Shown: positions 8,262 to 15,988 of the stretch, piece after piece | Position numbering within the stretch: position 1 is the first letter of the stretch | Layout: every line of letters begins with the position of its first letter | Origin: Bdellovibrionales bacterium | Lineage (GTDB): Bacteria; Bdellovibrionota; UBA1018 | Assembly (NCBI GenBank): GCA_016786465.1 | Contig: JAEUWC010000025.1 | Span: 20,641-84,640 of the forward strand | Direction: 5' to 3' | DNA: 64,000 bases | Position numbers and translations under genes: made by a program | Notes under the pieces: generated by a model | Database searches by the model: none | What the model was told of the DNA's origin: nothing | The model's input: the letters and a program-made list of their open reading frames with translations, nothing else

Positions 8262-9088
8262 TCATCAAGAAGCTATTAAAGAAACACCAGCCCCCGGAAG
8301 AGCCCTACGCGCTCAAAGAAGAAGCGGCCCATTCGGGCGACGCACACGACGAATCCAACTGGCTTGTTTCTTATGCCGACATGATGACGCTTCTTTGCGG
8401 ATTCTTCATCATGATGTTCAGCATGGCCCGCTTGGACGATCCCAAGTACGAAGCCGTGAAAGAATCCATCGCTAAGGAATTTGGCGGCGAATACAAATCC
8501 GAATCCAAACAATTGGCCGAATTTGCGACACAGATTCTGAAGGAAGCGGGCGTCGAAACTGAAACGACCCTGCAAGTCACTTCAATCGGCGTTGCGATCA
8601 TTTTCAAATCGACCGTCTTTTTTGACGTTCTCAGTGCTGACGTCAGCGATCCCGGCAAAGCACTTTTGAACAAGCTTCTGACCGCGCTTTCCGATCGCGA
8701 ACAAAAAACCGGGAAAAAATACCAGATTGTCGTTGAAGGTCACACCGACGGCCGGCCTGTTCTTTCTGGACCTTTCCCTTCCAACTGGGAACTTTCTGCG
8801 GCTCGGGCGACGCGGGTGGTTCGACTATTTGTTGAAAAAGGATTTGAACCCAAACGCTTAACCGCCATCGGTTACGGGGATACGCGCCCTGAAATCGCGC
8901 ATCGGACGCCATCCGGCGAATTCAGCGAATCCGGATTGCAGAAAAACCGCCGTGTGGTGATTCGAATCCTGGATCCAAAAGCAGATGGAATTCCATTTGC
9001 TGACGCAGCGACTACCAACGTCGAAAATTTGACGCCGGAAGTCGCTCCCGCATCGGTCGCCCCGGCGACTGACACATCTAGCCGTTGA
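8258..9088 (+). CDS. motB: MotB-family stator protein with OmpA-like peptidoglycan-binding domain
   Basis: The product has 276 residues. A cytoplasmic N-terminal tail leads to one membrane helix containing LVSYADMMTLLCGFF, where D41 is the ion-carrying aspartate (E. coli MotB D32). A plug/linker follows, then an OmpA-like domain (about 120-240) with VEGHTDG, SNWELSAARATRVV, IGYGDTRP and NRRVVIRI motifs, which anchors the stator to peptidoglycan. The N-terminal tail is longer than in E. coli MotB. The last 30 residues are Ala/Pro-rich and not part of the domain. The start codon overlaps the motA stop (ATGA). All residues needed for an active stator are visible. Confidence 0.92.
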   Translation: MIIKKLLKKHQPPEEPYALKEEAAHSGDAHDESNWLVSYADMMTLLCGFFIMMFSMARLDDPKYEAVKESIAKEFGGEYKSESKQLAEFATQILKEAGVETETTLQVTSIGVAIIFKSTVFFDVLSADVSDPGKALLNKLLTALSDREQKTGKKYQIVVEGHTDGRPVLSGPFPSNWELSAARATRVVRLFVEKGFEPKRLTAIGYGDTRPEIAHRTPSGEFSESGLQKNRRVVIRILDPKADGIPFADAATTNVENLTPEVAPASVAPATDTSSR

Positions 9089-9103
9089 CGCTACCCTTTC
9101 TTT

Positions 9104-9120
9104 CTGGGAACCTTTCCCAG
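9104..9120 (+). promoter_or_regulatory. hairpin directly before the RBS of the zinc-ribbon gene
   Basis: CTGGGAA (9104-9110) and TTCCCAG (9114-9120) form a 7-bp stem with a 3-nt loop, followed at once by the ribosome binding site GGGAGA (9121-9126) of the gene at 9134. It could limit ribosome access or processing between motB and that gene. There is no T-run, so it is unlikely to be a terminator. Confidence 0.45.
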
Positions 9121-9133
9121 GGGAGAATTTGCT

Positions 9134-10339
9134 ATGCGTTGGAACTGTCCACACTGTGGAACCGCCTTGTCGGTGGCTGATGACAAGCTCTCGAATACTT
9201 GGTCTTTTTCAAAATGCTTTCAGTGCTCGGGCTATGCCCTGGTTCGGAAGTCCGATTTGAATTTGATCAAAGTTGACGACGCTCCCAAAGGCGAAAAACT
9301 GGTTCGTCCCCAGGCAGATATTTCCGCACCGTCGGAAACCCGAATCACACGCCCTGAACAAATCACCGCCATCATTGAAAAGAAACCTGCTTCAAACGCA
9401 CCCGTCTTGGCTGAAGCCATCGTGCGTGAAAAAACCGAAGCTCCTGTCACCGTACAAATTCCCGTTCAGCGTTCCGAATTCGACAGCATCGTTCTGGAAC
9501 CTGTGGGCGGCTACGTGGCTCCGGCGCGTTTCAATCCGCCATCGCGACCCCAAGCACTGACGCCAAAGGCCCCCGCGCCGGTGGTCACGAAGCAAGAACC
9601 TGCATTTACGTCTACCTTCAATCAGGAATTGAAATGGGTATTGCCGGAACAGCCCGGCGAAAACAGTGACCCCGAAGGAACAGATCGCCCATCGCGCAGT
9701 GAATTCCGAACTTCCTTTACCCAGCGTAAGCCCATCTTCAGCCGCGCAAAACTGATCCCACTGAGCGTCGGCTTTGCCGCTGCAATCGCGATCGGTTCAG
9801 GTCTGATGATGGTTCAGGAAAGCTCGAAGCTCAGTAAGCGTCGCGCCCGCAGCCAGGCGACAGCACAGCAGATGATGTCGACGCTTCAGATTCCAGCTTC
9901 AATGCGCGCAGTTCCCCAAGCAGGAACGGTTCCCAATGCGATCAGCGACACGGTGAAAGAAAAAGCCATGGCACCATCGCGGGTCGAAGCGCAATCCCCG
10001 GTTCAAGCGCCCGTGCCCGCGACCGCAACCGCAACTGCATCCGTGCCCACACCGGTCACTGCTCAGAAAGCGGCTTCTGCTGTGAACGATTCCGTCGCTG
10101 CCCTGGTGGTTCAGATCAAGGTTCCTCAGGCGACGCTTCGTTCAGGCCCTGGTCTGACTTTCGGAATCACTGGCAAAGCAAAACTTTCGTCCAACTTTGT
10201 CGTGAAGGATTGGCGCGGAGAATGGTTCCGCATCATCCTGCCTGAAGAATCGTCCGGACTTCGCGACATCCTTCGCGGTGAACCGCGCACAGCCTGGATT
10301 CGAAACGACCTGGTCCGCCTGGTGACGTTGGATCAGTAA
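9134..10339 (+). CDS. zinc-ribbon / transmembrane / SH3-like protein next to the motor genes
   Basis: The protein has 401 residues. Residues 1-40 hold an MJ0042/zinc-ribbon type domain with two CxxC pairs (CPHC and CFQC). A long Pro/Ala/Glu-rich cytoplasmic linker follows, then one transmembrane helix (about 212-230). The periplasmic part has another Ala/Pro/Thr-rich linker and ends in an SH3-like domain (about 330-401: LRSGPGLTFGITGKA, VVKDWRGEWFRI, AWIRNDLVRLV). SH3-like domains of this type usually touch peptidoglycan. A cytoplasmic zinc ribbon joined through one helix to the periplasm recalls GltJ-type proteins of myxobacterial gliding machinery, but that is a layout similarity, not shown homology. 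It starts 45 bp after motB with a good RBS and is probably co-transcribed. Confidence 0.75.
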   Translation: MRWNCPHCGTALSVADDKLSNTWSFSKCFQCSGYALVRKSDLNLIKVDDAPKGEKLVRPQADISAPSETRITRPEQITAIIEKKPASNAPVLAEAIVREKTEAPVTVQIPVQRSEFDSIVLEPVGGYVAPARFNPPSRPQALTPKAPAPVVTKQEPAFTSTFNQELKWVLPEQPGENSDPEGTDRPSRSEFRTSFTQRKPIFSRAKLIPLSVGFAAAIAIGSGLMMVQESSKLSKRRARSQATAQQMMSTLQIPASMRAVPQAGTVPNAISDTVKEKAMAPSRVEAQSPVQAPVPATATATASVPTPVTAQKAASAVNDSVAALVVQIKVPQATLRSGPGLTFGITGKAKLSSNFVVKDWRGEWFRIILPEESSGLRDILRGEPRTAWIRNDLVRLVTLDQ

Positions 10340-10352
10340 AGAACCGAAAAGA

Positions 10353-11792
10353 TCAGCTGGGATCGCACGCCCAGATCAGGATCTTCTTGGTGATTTGATC
10401 TTTTCGAACGACCCGTAGGGTCGTCATTTCCTTGCACCGAGCGCCCGTAAAGTTTGGGCCGGCATCATATCGATTGTCGGCCACAAAATAGACCGGCTTC
10501 AAAAGCCTTGCGCCGGGTTCCACCGAATCGGTCACGCCCAAGTCGGGCCATTCATCCCTTTGTTTCAGATCACGCGGCAAAAGCGTCACTGGCGCAAATC
10601 CAAAAAGCGCGACTGAAGCCTGGGATGCGGTTTGATATCGCGAACCCACCCAAGGACGTTTTTCCCAACCGTCGACGTGTTCGCGAAGGCGCGACCAACC
10701 GCGAAGATCGTTGGTAATATCTTTTTTCGGGTCCGAAACGCCTAAGTTCACGAAATGCAAAAGCGCGACCGAAAGTAACGCAAGCGTTGATCCCCAAAAC
10801 CCATGGGTCAAAAGCAAAGTCCGATCCGGACCACGAAAACCGGCAAGCGCTTGAACCCCTAAAATGACTGCAACTGGAATCCAAGCCACCAAAAGCCAGT
10901 GGGCTTTGAATTCGGAAAAGAACGGCTGAATTCCAAAGACCAAAACCGCGGGAATCAAGAAAAGAACCGGAACATTCAATCCACGAATCCCTTTCCCTTT
11001 CACCGACCGCAGGGCGCGAAAAGCGATGATACCGACCACTGGGCCAGCTAAAAAGAACTGAATCACCCAGGCGCGAAGCCCGCGGGTCCAAGAAAAGCTT
11101 CCGCCGTGACGTTCTTGAAACTGAAAAAGAAGGGCGCCCCATTGGTGTTGAGCGTTCCAAACCAAAATCGGAATCAGGGCCGCGACGGTACCCGCGACGA
11201 CTGCTGCGCAGTTTCGAATCCGGCTTTTCGGGGGCGCTAAAAATAAAATCGACAACCCCGCGCTTCCAATGGCAAGCACGCCTGAATACTTCGAATTCAA
11301 AGAAAGAAAAGCACCCAAAACGAAAGCCCATTCGCGGCGTTGACCTAGTCCAGTTCCAACACTGGCCCAGATCAACAGCGCGACGCCCGCAAAAAGCGGA
11401 AGATCCGGAACCATCATCCAAGATGACCAGAAAATTCCTGAAACCGAAGTGATCATCCAAGCCGCCGAAAGCAGCCCCAAGAACGCGACCTTCTTCTTGG
11501 CCAAATCTTGAACCGTCAAAAGAAGAAGCCCCAACGTTACTGCCGAAAAGAAGGCCGCAGGAAGTCGAATCAAAGCTGCTGAATTTTGCGGCAACCCTAG
11601 CCAAGAAAAGACCTTTTGAAAAAAAGCGATCGACCAAGCGACCATCGGGGGATGAAACGCATAGCCCCAGTCCAGGCGCTGAGCCAAGGCCCAGTAATAC
11701 GCTTCATCATCGCTGATACCCAAGGTGGACCCGTGAAGCCAAAGAACGCCGAACCATAGAATCGCAATCCAAAGCCAGGAAGGAAGCTTCAA
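10353..11792 (-). CDS. GT-C membrane glycosyltransferase (PMT_2 / GT39-GT83-like)
   Basis: The product has 479 residues and about ten or more membrane segments. The first periplasmic loop carries the family signature DDEAYYWALAQRLDWGYAFHPPMVAW: the acidic pair is the likely catalytic/metal site, and GYxxHPP is typical of ArnT/dolichyl-phosphate-mannose transferases. Such enzymes move a sugar from a polyprenyl-phosphate donor to a lipid or protein acceptor outside the inner membrane. The start is TTG at 11792, overlapping the stop of the peptidase gene (TTGA), so it is the third gene of the DedA-M14-GT operon. Its 3' end faces the zinc-ribbon gene with a 13-bp gap. Donor and acceptor cannot be told from sequence. 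Confidence 0.82.
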   Translation of the reverse strand: MKLPSWLWIAILWFGVLWLHGSTLGISDDEAYYWALAQRLDWGYAFHPPMVAWSIAFFQKVFSWLGLPQNSAALIRLPAAFFSAVTLGLLLLTVQDLAKKKVAFLGLLSAAWMITSVSGIFWSSWMMVPDLPLFAGVALLIWASVGTGLGQRREWAFVLGAFLSLNSKYSGVLAIGSAGLSILFLAPPKSRIRNCAAVVAGTVAALIPILVWNAQHQWGALLFQFQERHGGSFSWTRGLRAWVIQFFLAGPVVGIIAFRALRSVKGKGIRGLNVPVLFLIPAVLVFGIQPFFSEFKAHWLLVAWIPVAVILGVQALAGFRGPDRTLLLTHGFWGSTLALLSVALLHFVNLGVSDPKKDITNDLRGWSRLREHVDGWEKRPWVGSRYQTASQASVALFGFAPVTLLPRDLKQRDEWPDLGVTDSVEPGARLLKPVYFVADNRYDAGPNFTGARCKEMTTLRVVRKDQITKKILIWACDPS

Positions 11793-13036
11793 TCTTTTTT
11801 TGCCGCCTTTTCAGCCAATGCTTCAGTCGGAAACGCGATGAATGCACGCGCACCTTCGACGAACTTTTCCCAATACACTTTCGCTTTGCCTGAATCTGCG
11901 GTCGGAAGTTCCAAGGTCATGGTCGGGATCTTCAATTCCCTTCCCGCATAGTTTCCAAGCGACCCGGGATAAAAGCGCCAAGACAGGCTTTCCAGTTTGT
12001 GCTTCAGTTTCAAGTATTCACGTCCGTAATCGTTCATGAACCGGGCAAGCGGAATCCCTGTGTCGGGCCCGTCATAGTCCATCATGCTTAAGGGTGAATG
12101 GATCGATAGAATTTTTTCAGGACCGTAGGCTTCGATCAGCCCTTTTTGAAAAACAGTTTCAGGTTCGGATTCGGGAACCTTGCCTGGAAAGCGTCTGCGA
12201 TCCGAGCCGTACTTGGTCTTCCAAAGTTTCAACGCTTCGGCATCCCAATCCCTTGTCGCGAAGTTTCGATTCACGTCCACGCCGCGCGCGTTGGTCCGTG
12301 TGCGCACGCGCTTGTAAAAACCGTCGGGATTCACCAAGGGTGCAATCACCACTTTGGATTTTTCTAAAAGGTCCTTCTGATTCTTTAACCAATTCACCAA
12401 TTCCAGCCCGATGTACAAAGGCGTGATTTCATCGGCGTGAACCATCGTCAGAATCAAAGTCGCTTCGGTGGCGTTTTCATTTCCTAAAACGGTATAGACC
12501 AACGGACGGCCCAGAACCGACATCCCACCCAGCTTCCACTGCACGCCTTCGGCGCAGGGTTCGATGTCCCAGCGAAGCTTCTTCATTTCCGAACGCATCT
12601 GGCTGCACCAGACCTTCAATTCGGCTGCGACGTCAGGAACGCCGCTGACTTGAAGTCCACGATCGGTCAATGGTGGCTTAGGTCTTTCAAATGCGATGGG
12701 CTTGGCGCTTGCTGCGGATGCAGCAGACGGTGTGACCGTTGCAGCAGCCAGTGGCGTCGACGCCGGGGCGGGCGTCGCTGAAGCAACAGCGACAGGGGCA
12801 ATCGGCGCCGTTTGAACCTGAACGGCGGGTTTTGGGGCCTGCGCGCGCCCGGAAGCGGGACGCTCGTTAGCTTCTTCTAGATCGATTCGCTTCGAAGAAG
12901 GATCGTAGGCCGAATAGGATTCCAAATAAGGATTATGTGCCCGCGGATCGCCCAAATCGTAGTCATCTTTGGACCCCGTCGCACAAGACGTCGCCCAAAC
13001 GCTAGCGCCGACAAGGACCCAAACACGAAGCTTCAT
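11789..13036 (-). CDS. M14-family zinc carboxypeptidase/amidase lipoprotein (MpaA-like)
   Basis: The product has 415 residues. It begins with a signal peptide and a cysteine at the lipobox-like ATSC, so it is probably a lipoprotein. An Ala/Pro-rich spacer (about 60-115) is followed by an M14 domain. Visible motifs: H200-A-D-E203 (two zinc ligands), NPDG, RGVDVNRNF (substrate carboxylate binding), SEPET, IHSPL with H313 (third zinc ligand) and TLELPT near the end (catalytic Glu). This arrangement resembles the murein peptide amidase MpaA, which trims the peptides of cell-wall fragments, here moved to the envelope by a lipoprotein signal. It overlaps both neighbours by 4 bp. Substrate is inferred. 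Confidence 0.8.
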   Translation of the reverse strand: MKLRVWVLVGASVWATSCATGSKDDYDLGDPRAHNPYLESYSAYDPSSKRIDLEEANERPASGRAQAPKPAVQVQTAPIAPVAVASATPAPASTPLAAATVTPSAASAASAKPIAFERPKPPLTDRGLQVSGVPDVAAELKVWCSQMRSEMKKLRWDIEPCAEGVQWKLGGMSVLGRPLVYTVLGNENATEATLILTMVHADEITPLYIGLELVNWLKNQKDLLEKSKVVIAPLVNPDGFYKRVRTRTNARGVDVNRNFATRDWDAEALKLWKTKYGSDRRRFPGKVPESEPETVFQKGLIEAYGPEKILSIHSPLSMMDYDGPDTGIPLARFMNDYGREYLKLKHKLESLSWRFYPGSLGNYAGRELKIPTMTLELPTADSGKAKVYWEKFVEGARAFIAFPTEALAEKAAKKD

Positions 13037-13647
13037 GAAGAAGCCGCCTTTTTTTCTTTTGCCGTCTTCACGAAATGTTTGATCACAAAAAACAGAATCA
13101 CGGCGACGATCAAAGCCAAAATACCGTGTTCAATTTTTCGAATCCACTTTTCTATCGTTTCGCCCAGGTAGAAAACGGAAACGATAATTGCTGGAACGCT
13201 GATCAATGCGGCCGAACCGTCGTAAGCAAAGAATCTCCAGTAAGGCACGTGAAGGACGCCTGAAGAAAAGAAAATAGGCGCCCGTAGCCCCGGCATGAAC
13301 CGGGCAGCGAACAAAAGGCTTGGCCCGCGTTCATTCAACATCTTGGAAACTTTTTCAAGCCGTTCATCCGGCAGAATTTTTTGGAAGAACCACTTTTTAG
13401 TCAGTTTGCGTCCATAATGCGCGCCCAAAAAATACATGAACGAATCGCCGATCATGACACCGAACATGGATACGACGATCATCAAGCCCAAGTCGCTGAC
13501 GCCGTAATAAGTCAATGCGCCGGCGGCGATCAAAGTGATGTCTTCGGGAATTGGAATTCCCAGACCACAGCCCAAAAGAATCCCGAAAATAATCAGGTAA
13601 GGATAGGGCCCGTAAAAATCCAAAAGGAAGTCGACCAGAAAATCCAT
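13033..13647 (-). CDS. DedA-family membrane protein
   Basis: The product has 204 residues, the usual DedA length, with five or six hydrophobic segments. It shows the family pattern: GCGLGIPIPEDITLIAAGAL near the N-terminus, GDSFMYFLGAHYGRKL, and FAARFMPGLRAPIFFSSGV with the conserved Arg. DedA/VTT proteins are now known to flip or recycle lipids such as undecaprenyl phosphate and phosphatidylethanolamine. The acidic residue and the Arg needed for that activity are present. It is the first gene of the operon with the M14 peptidase and the glycosyltransferase (ATGA overlap), which fits a shared job in envelope lipid or sugar traffic. Confidence 0.9.
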   Translation of the reverse strand: MDFLVDFLLDFYGPYPYLIIFGILLGCGLGIPIPEDITLIAAGALTYYGVSDLGLMIVVSMFGVMIGDSFMYFLGAHYGRKLTKKWFFQKILPDERLEKVSKMLNERGPSLLFAARFMPGLRAPIFFSSGVLHVPYWRFFAYDGSAALISVPAIIVSVFYLGETIEKWIRKIEHGILALIVAVILFFVIKHFVKTAKEKKAASS

Positions 13648-13718
13648 GGGATCTTAAAATGCTAGCACCCTTGTGTCGCCGGGTCTTCCGCTAACAAGCT
13701 GCGTCGCTCATTTTGCGG

Positions 13719-14615
13719 CTACTTATTTTTCAGGGGATGAGCGTTCTGATACTCGTCCAAAAGCGCGCCCAGATCGACGTGCGTGTAACGCTGGGTCGTG
13801 GTCAATTTCGAATGGCCAAGAAGTTCCTGAATCGTCCTTAAATCCGCGCCTGACGCCAAAAGGTGCGTCGCGTACGAATGTCGCACTCCGTGAGGAGAAA
13901 GCGTCTTCACGACTTCCGCCTTGACCAAGTACTTGGCCAAAATGCGAGCAACACTGCGGGTCGTGAGTCGCGTTCCCATTCGATTTTTGAAAACAGGCCC
14001 TTCGCTTTCTGTCTGAAGTTCCTTCAACGCCTGAATTGCAACTTGCCCAACCGGGATTCGCCTTTCTTTTTGGCCCTTGCCCACGACGCGAATCCAGCCA
14101 TCATCCAGATCTAGGTCTTCCCAATTTGCTGCGACTGCTTCTGAAACGCGCACCCCCGTTGAATACAAGAATTCCAATAAAGCGCGATCGCGTTTCCCTG
14201 CCCAGGTGGTTGGGTCCGGTGCGGAAAGCAAAGAATCCATTTCATCGATCTTCAAAAACCTAGGCAATTTTCGGTCTAGCCGGGGGGAAGGAACCCAAAC
14301 TGCTAGATCCCTTTGTAAATGTCCTTTCACTTTCAGCCACTTCAGAAAGTGCCGAACCACGGATAGCCGCCTAGCCAAACTGGACTTTTCCATCGAAGGC
14401 ATCCGCTTGGCCAAAAAAGATCGCAAATGATGCGGTTTAAGACCGGCTTCTAGGTCTGCAACCGTATGAAATCCTTGTGTTTTAAGTTCTGACGCCCAAT
14501 CCTTCACATCGCCCGTGTACGCGCGAAGCGTATGCGCTGATAGCCGCTTTTCCACGCGAAGGTGCTGAAGAAACTGCTGAAACAAGGGCTCGAAAGCGGG
14601 ATCCATCTGACCCAA
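13719..14615 (-). CDS. xerC: tyrosine recombinase XerC/XerD
   Basis: The product has 298 residues, the standard Xer length. The N-terminal core-binding domain is at 1-105, the catalytic domain at 115-298. All catalytic residues are visible: R156 (TGVRVSE), K180 (GKGQKERR), H242 and R245 (HGVRHSYATH), H268 (LLGHSKLTTTQRY) and Y277. It resolves chromosome dimers at dif with its partner. XerC is preferred over XerD because of the divergent neighbour trmFO, a pairing seen in several phyla, but the sequence alone does not decide. The first possible start is TTG at 14615; an ATG three codons later (14606) is equally likely, and neither has a strong RBS. The surroundings are housekeeping genes, so it is not a phage integrase. 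Confidence 0.85.
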   Translation of the reverse strand: MGQMDPAFEPLFQQFLQHLRVEKRLSAHTLRAYTGDVKDWASELKTQGFHTVADLEAGLKPHHLRSFLAKRMPSMEKSSLARRLSVVRHFLKWLKVKGHLQRDLAVWVPSPRLDRKLPRFLKIDEMDSLLSAPDPTTWAGKRDRALLEFLYSTGVRVSEAVAANWEDLDLDDGWIRVVGKGQKERRIPVGQVAIQALKELQTESEGPVFKNRMGTRLTTRSVARILAKYLVKAEVVKTLSPHGVRHSYATHLLASGADLRTIQELLGHSKLTTTQRYTHVDLGALLDEYQNAHPLKNK

Positions 14616-14653
14616 TTGTACCGTTTGCGCAGATTTATGGTACAGCCCAAAAA

Positions 14654-15988
14654 ATGCAAAACCGGGTTCACATCATCGGTGCCGGCCTGGCCGGATCCGA
14701 AGCTGCATTTCAGTTGGCCAAAGCGGGATTCGAAGTCCACGTCCACGAAATGCGTCCTGAAAAAATGACTGAAGCCCACCAAACCGCCAACTGCGCGGAA
14801 CTGGTTTGCAGCAATTCGTTAAAGTCCAAAGACCCCGTTTCGGCTCCTGGAATGCTGAAAGCCGAAATGAACCAAGTGGGTTCTTTGGTTCTGAAGGCCG
14901 CAGACCAGCATTCAGTTCCCGGTGGCCAAGCCTTGACGGTCGATCGTGAAAAATTTTCGGCTGAAATCACCCAAACCCTTCGCGCCCTTCCCAACATCAA
15001 ATTCTACAACGGCGAAATCACTGAACCCTTCGCAGACGGACTGACGTTGATTGCTACCGGACCACTGACTTCAACGGCGATGGGTGAATGGCTGGCAAAA
15101 GCGACGGGTGAAAAAGATCTGTATTTTTACGACGCCATCGCGCCCATTGTCGATGCAACGTCCATCGACGCTGAACGTTCCTTTCTAGCCAACCGCTATG
15201 GCAAAGGCGGGGAAGACGCGTACATCAATTGTCCGATGGAAAAAGACGAATACGAAGCTTTCATCGATGCTCTTTTGGCCGGAGAAAAAGTTGCTCCAAA
15301 AAACTTCGAGAAAGAAATCTTCTTTCAAGGCTGCCAGCCCATTGAAGCCATCGCTGCCACCGGGCGAGACAGTCTGCGCTTTGGACCCATGAAACCTGTC
15401 GGTCTGACCGATCCAAAAACAGGCAAACGCCCATGGGCCGTGATTCAGCTTCGTCCTGAAAACCGATCCAAGACTGCATACAACTTGGTCGGCTTTCAAA
15501 CCAAATTGAAATACGGTGAACAGGCCAGGATTTTCAAAATGATTCCGGCGCTGAAAAATGCCGAATTTCTTCGGATGGGATCCATTCATCGCAACACATA
15601 CGTCTGCGGACCCAAGGTTCTGAATAAAGATCTTTCACTAAAGTCGAATCCAAATGTCTTTTTGGCCGGACAGATCACCGGGGTCGAAGGCTACCTAGAA
15701 TCGGCTGCTTGCGGAATGTTGGCGGCGATTCTGATTCAGCAACGCGCGCGGGGCCAGGCGATTCAACCCCCACCGCCCAATACGGCGCTAGGAAGCCTGC
15801 ATCGCTACATCACCAGCAGCGACGCCAAACACTATCAGCCCCAGAACGCGAACTTTTCGCTCTTTGAAACTTCAGATTTCGAAGGCGTGTCGGCGCTTCG
15901 ACGCGACGGCGCACGTGAAGCCATGTCCAAACAGGCGATCGTGAATTTCACACAGTGGTTCAAAAGCGAATCCCAACGCCCGCTTTGA
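14654..15988 (+). CDS. trmFO: folate-dependent tRNA (uracil-54-C5)-methyltransferase TrmFO
   Basis: The product has 444 residues. The N-terminus is the FAD-binding VHIIGAGLAGSEAA motif, followed by the family-specific HEMRPEKMTEAHQTANCAELVCSNSLKS block and, later, GPLTSTAMGEWL and IAATGRDSLRFGPMKPVGL. TrmFO uses methylenetetrahydrofolate and FADH2 to make ribothymidine at position 54 of tRNAs, in the cytoplasm. Bacteria with TrmFO normally lack SAM-dependent TrmA. Its 3' end runs 29 bp into the convergent FecR gene. It is transcribed away from xerC with 38 bp between them. Confidence 0.96.
   Translation: MQNRVHIIGAGLAGSEAAFQLAKAGFEVHVHEMRPEKMTEAHQTANCAELVCSNSLKSKDPVSAPGMLKAEMNQVGSLVLKAADQHSVPGGQALTVDREKFSAEITQTLRALPNIKFYNGEITEPFADGLTLIATGPLTSTAMGEWLAKATGEKDLYFYDAIAPIVDATSIDAERSFLANRYGKGGEDAYINCPMEKDEYEAFIDALLAGEKVAPKNFEKEIFFQGCQPIEAIAATGRDSLRFGPMKPVGLTDPKTGKRPWAVIQLRPENRSKTAYNLVGFQTKLKYGEQARIFKMIPALKNAEFLRMGSIHRNTYVCGPKVLNKDLSLKSNPNVFLAGQITGVEGYLESAACGMLAAILIQQRARGQAIQPPPPNTALGSLHRYITSSDAKHYQPQNANFSLFETSDFEGVSALRRDGAREAMSKQAIVNFTQWFKSESQRPL

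Noticed and set aside
7476..9088. MotA/MotB pair as a Zorya anti-phage defence system
   Set aside because: ZorA has a long C-terminal tail and is followed by zorC/D or zorE nuclease or helicase genes. Here MotA has normal length, the FliG-like partner is adjacent and no such genes follow.
13719..14615. Tyrosine recombinase as integrase of a mobile island
   Set aside because: It has standard Xer length and lies beside trmFO among housekeeping genes; no att repeats or phage genes are seen.
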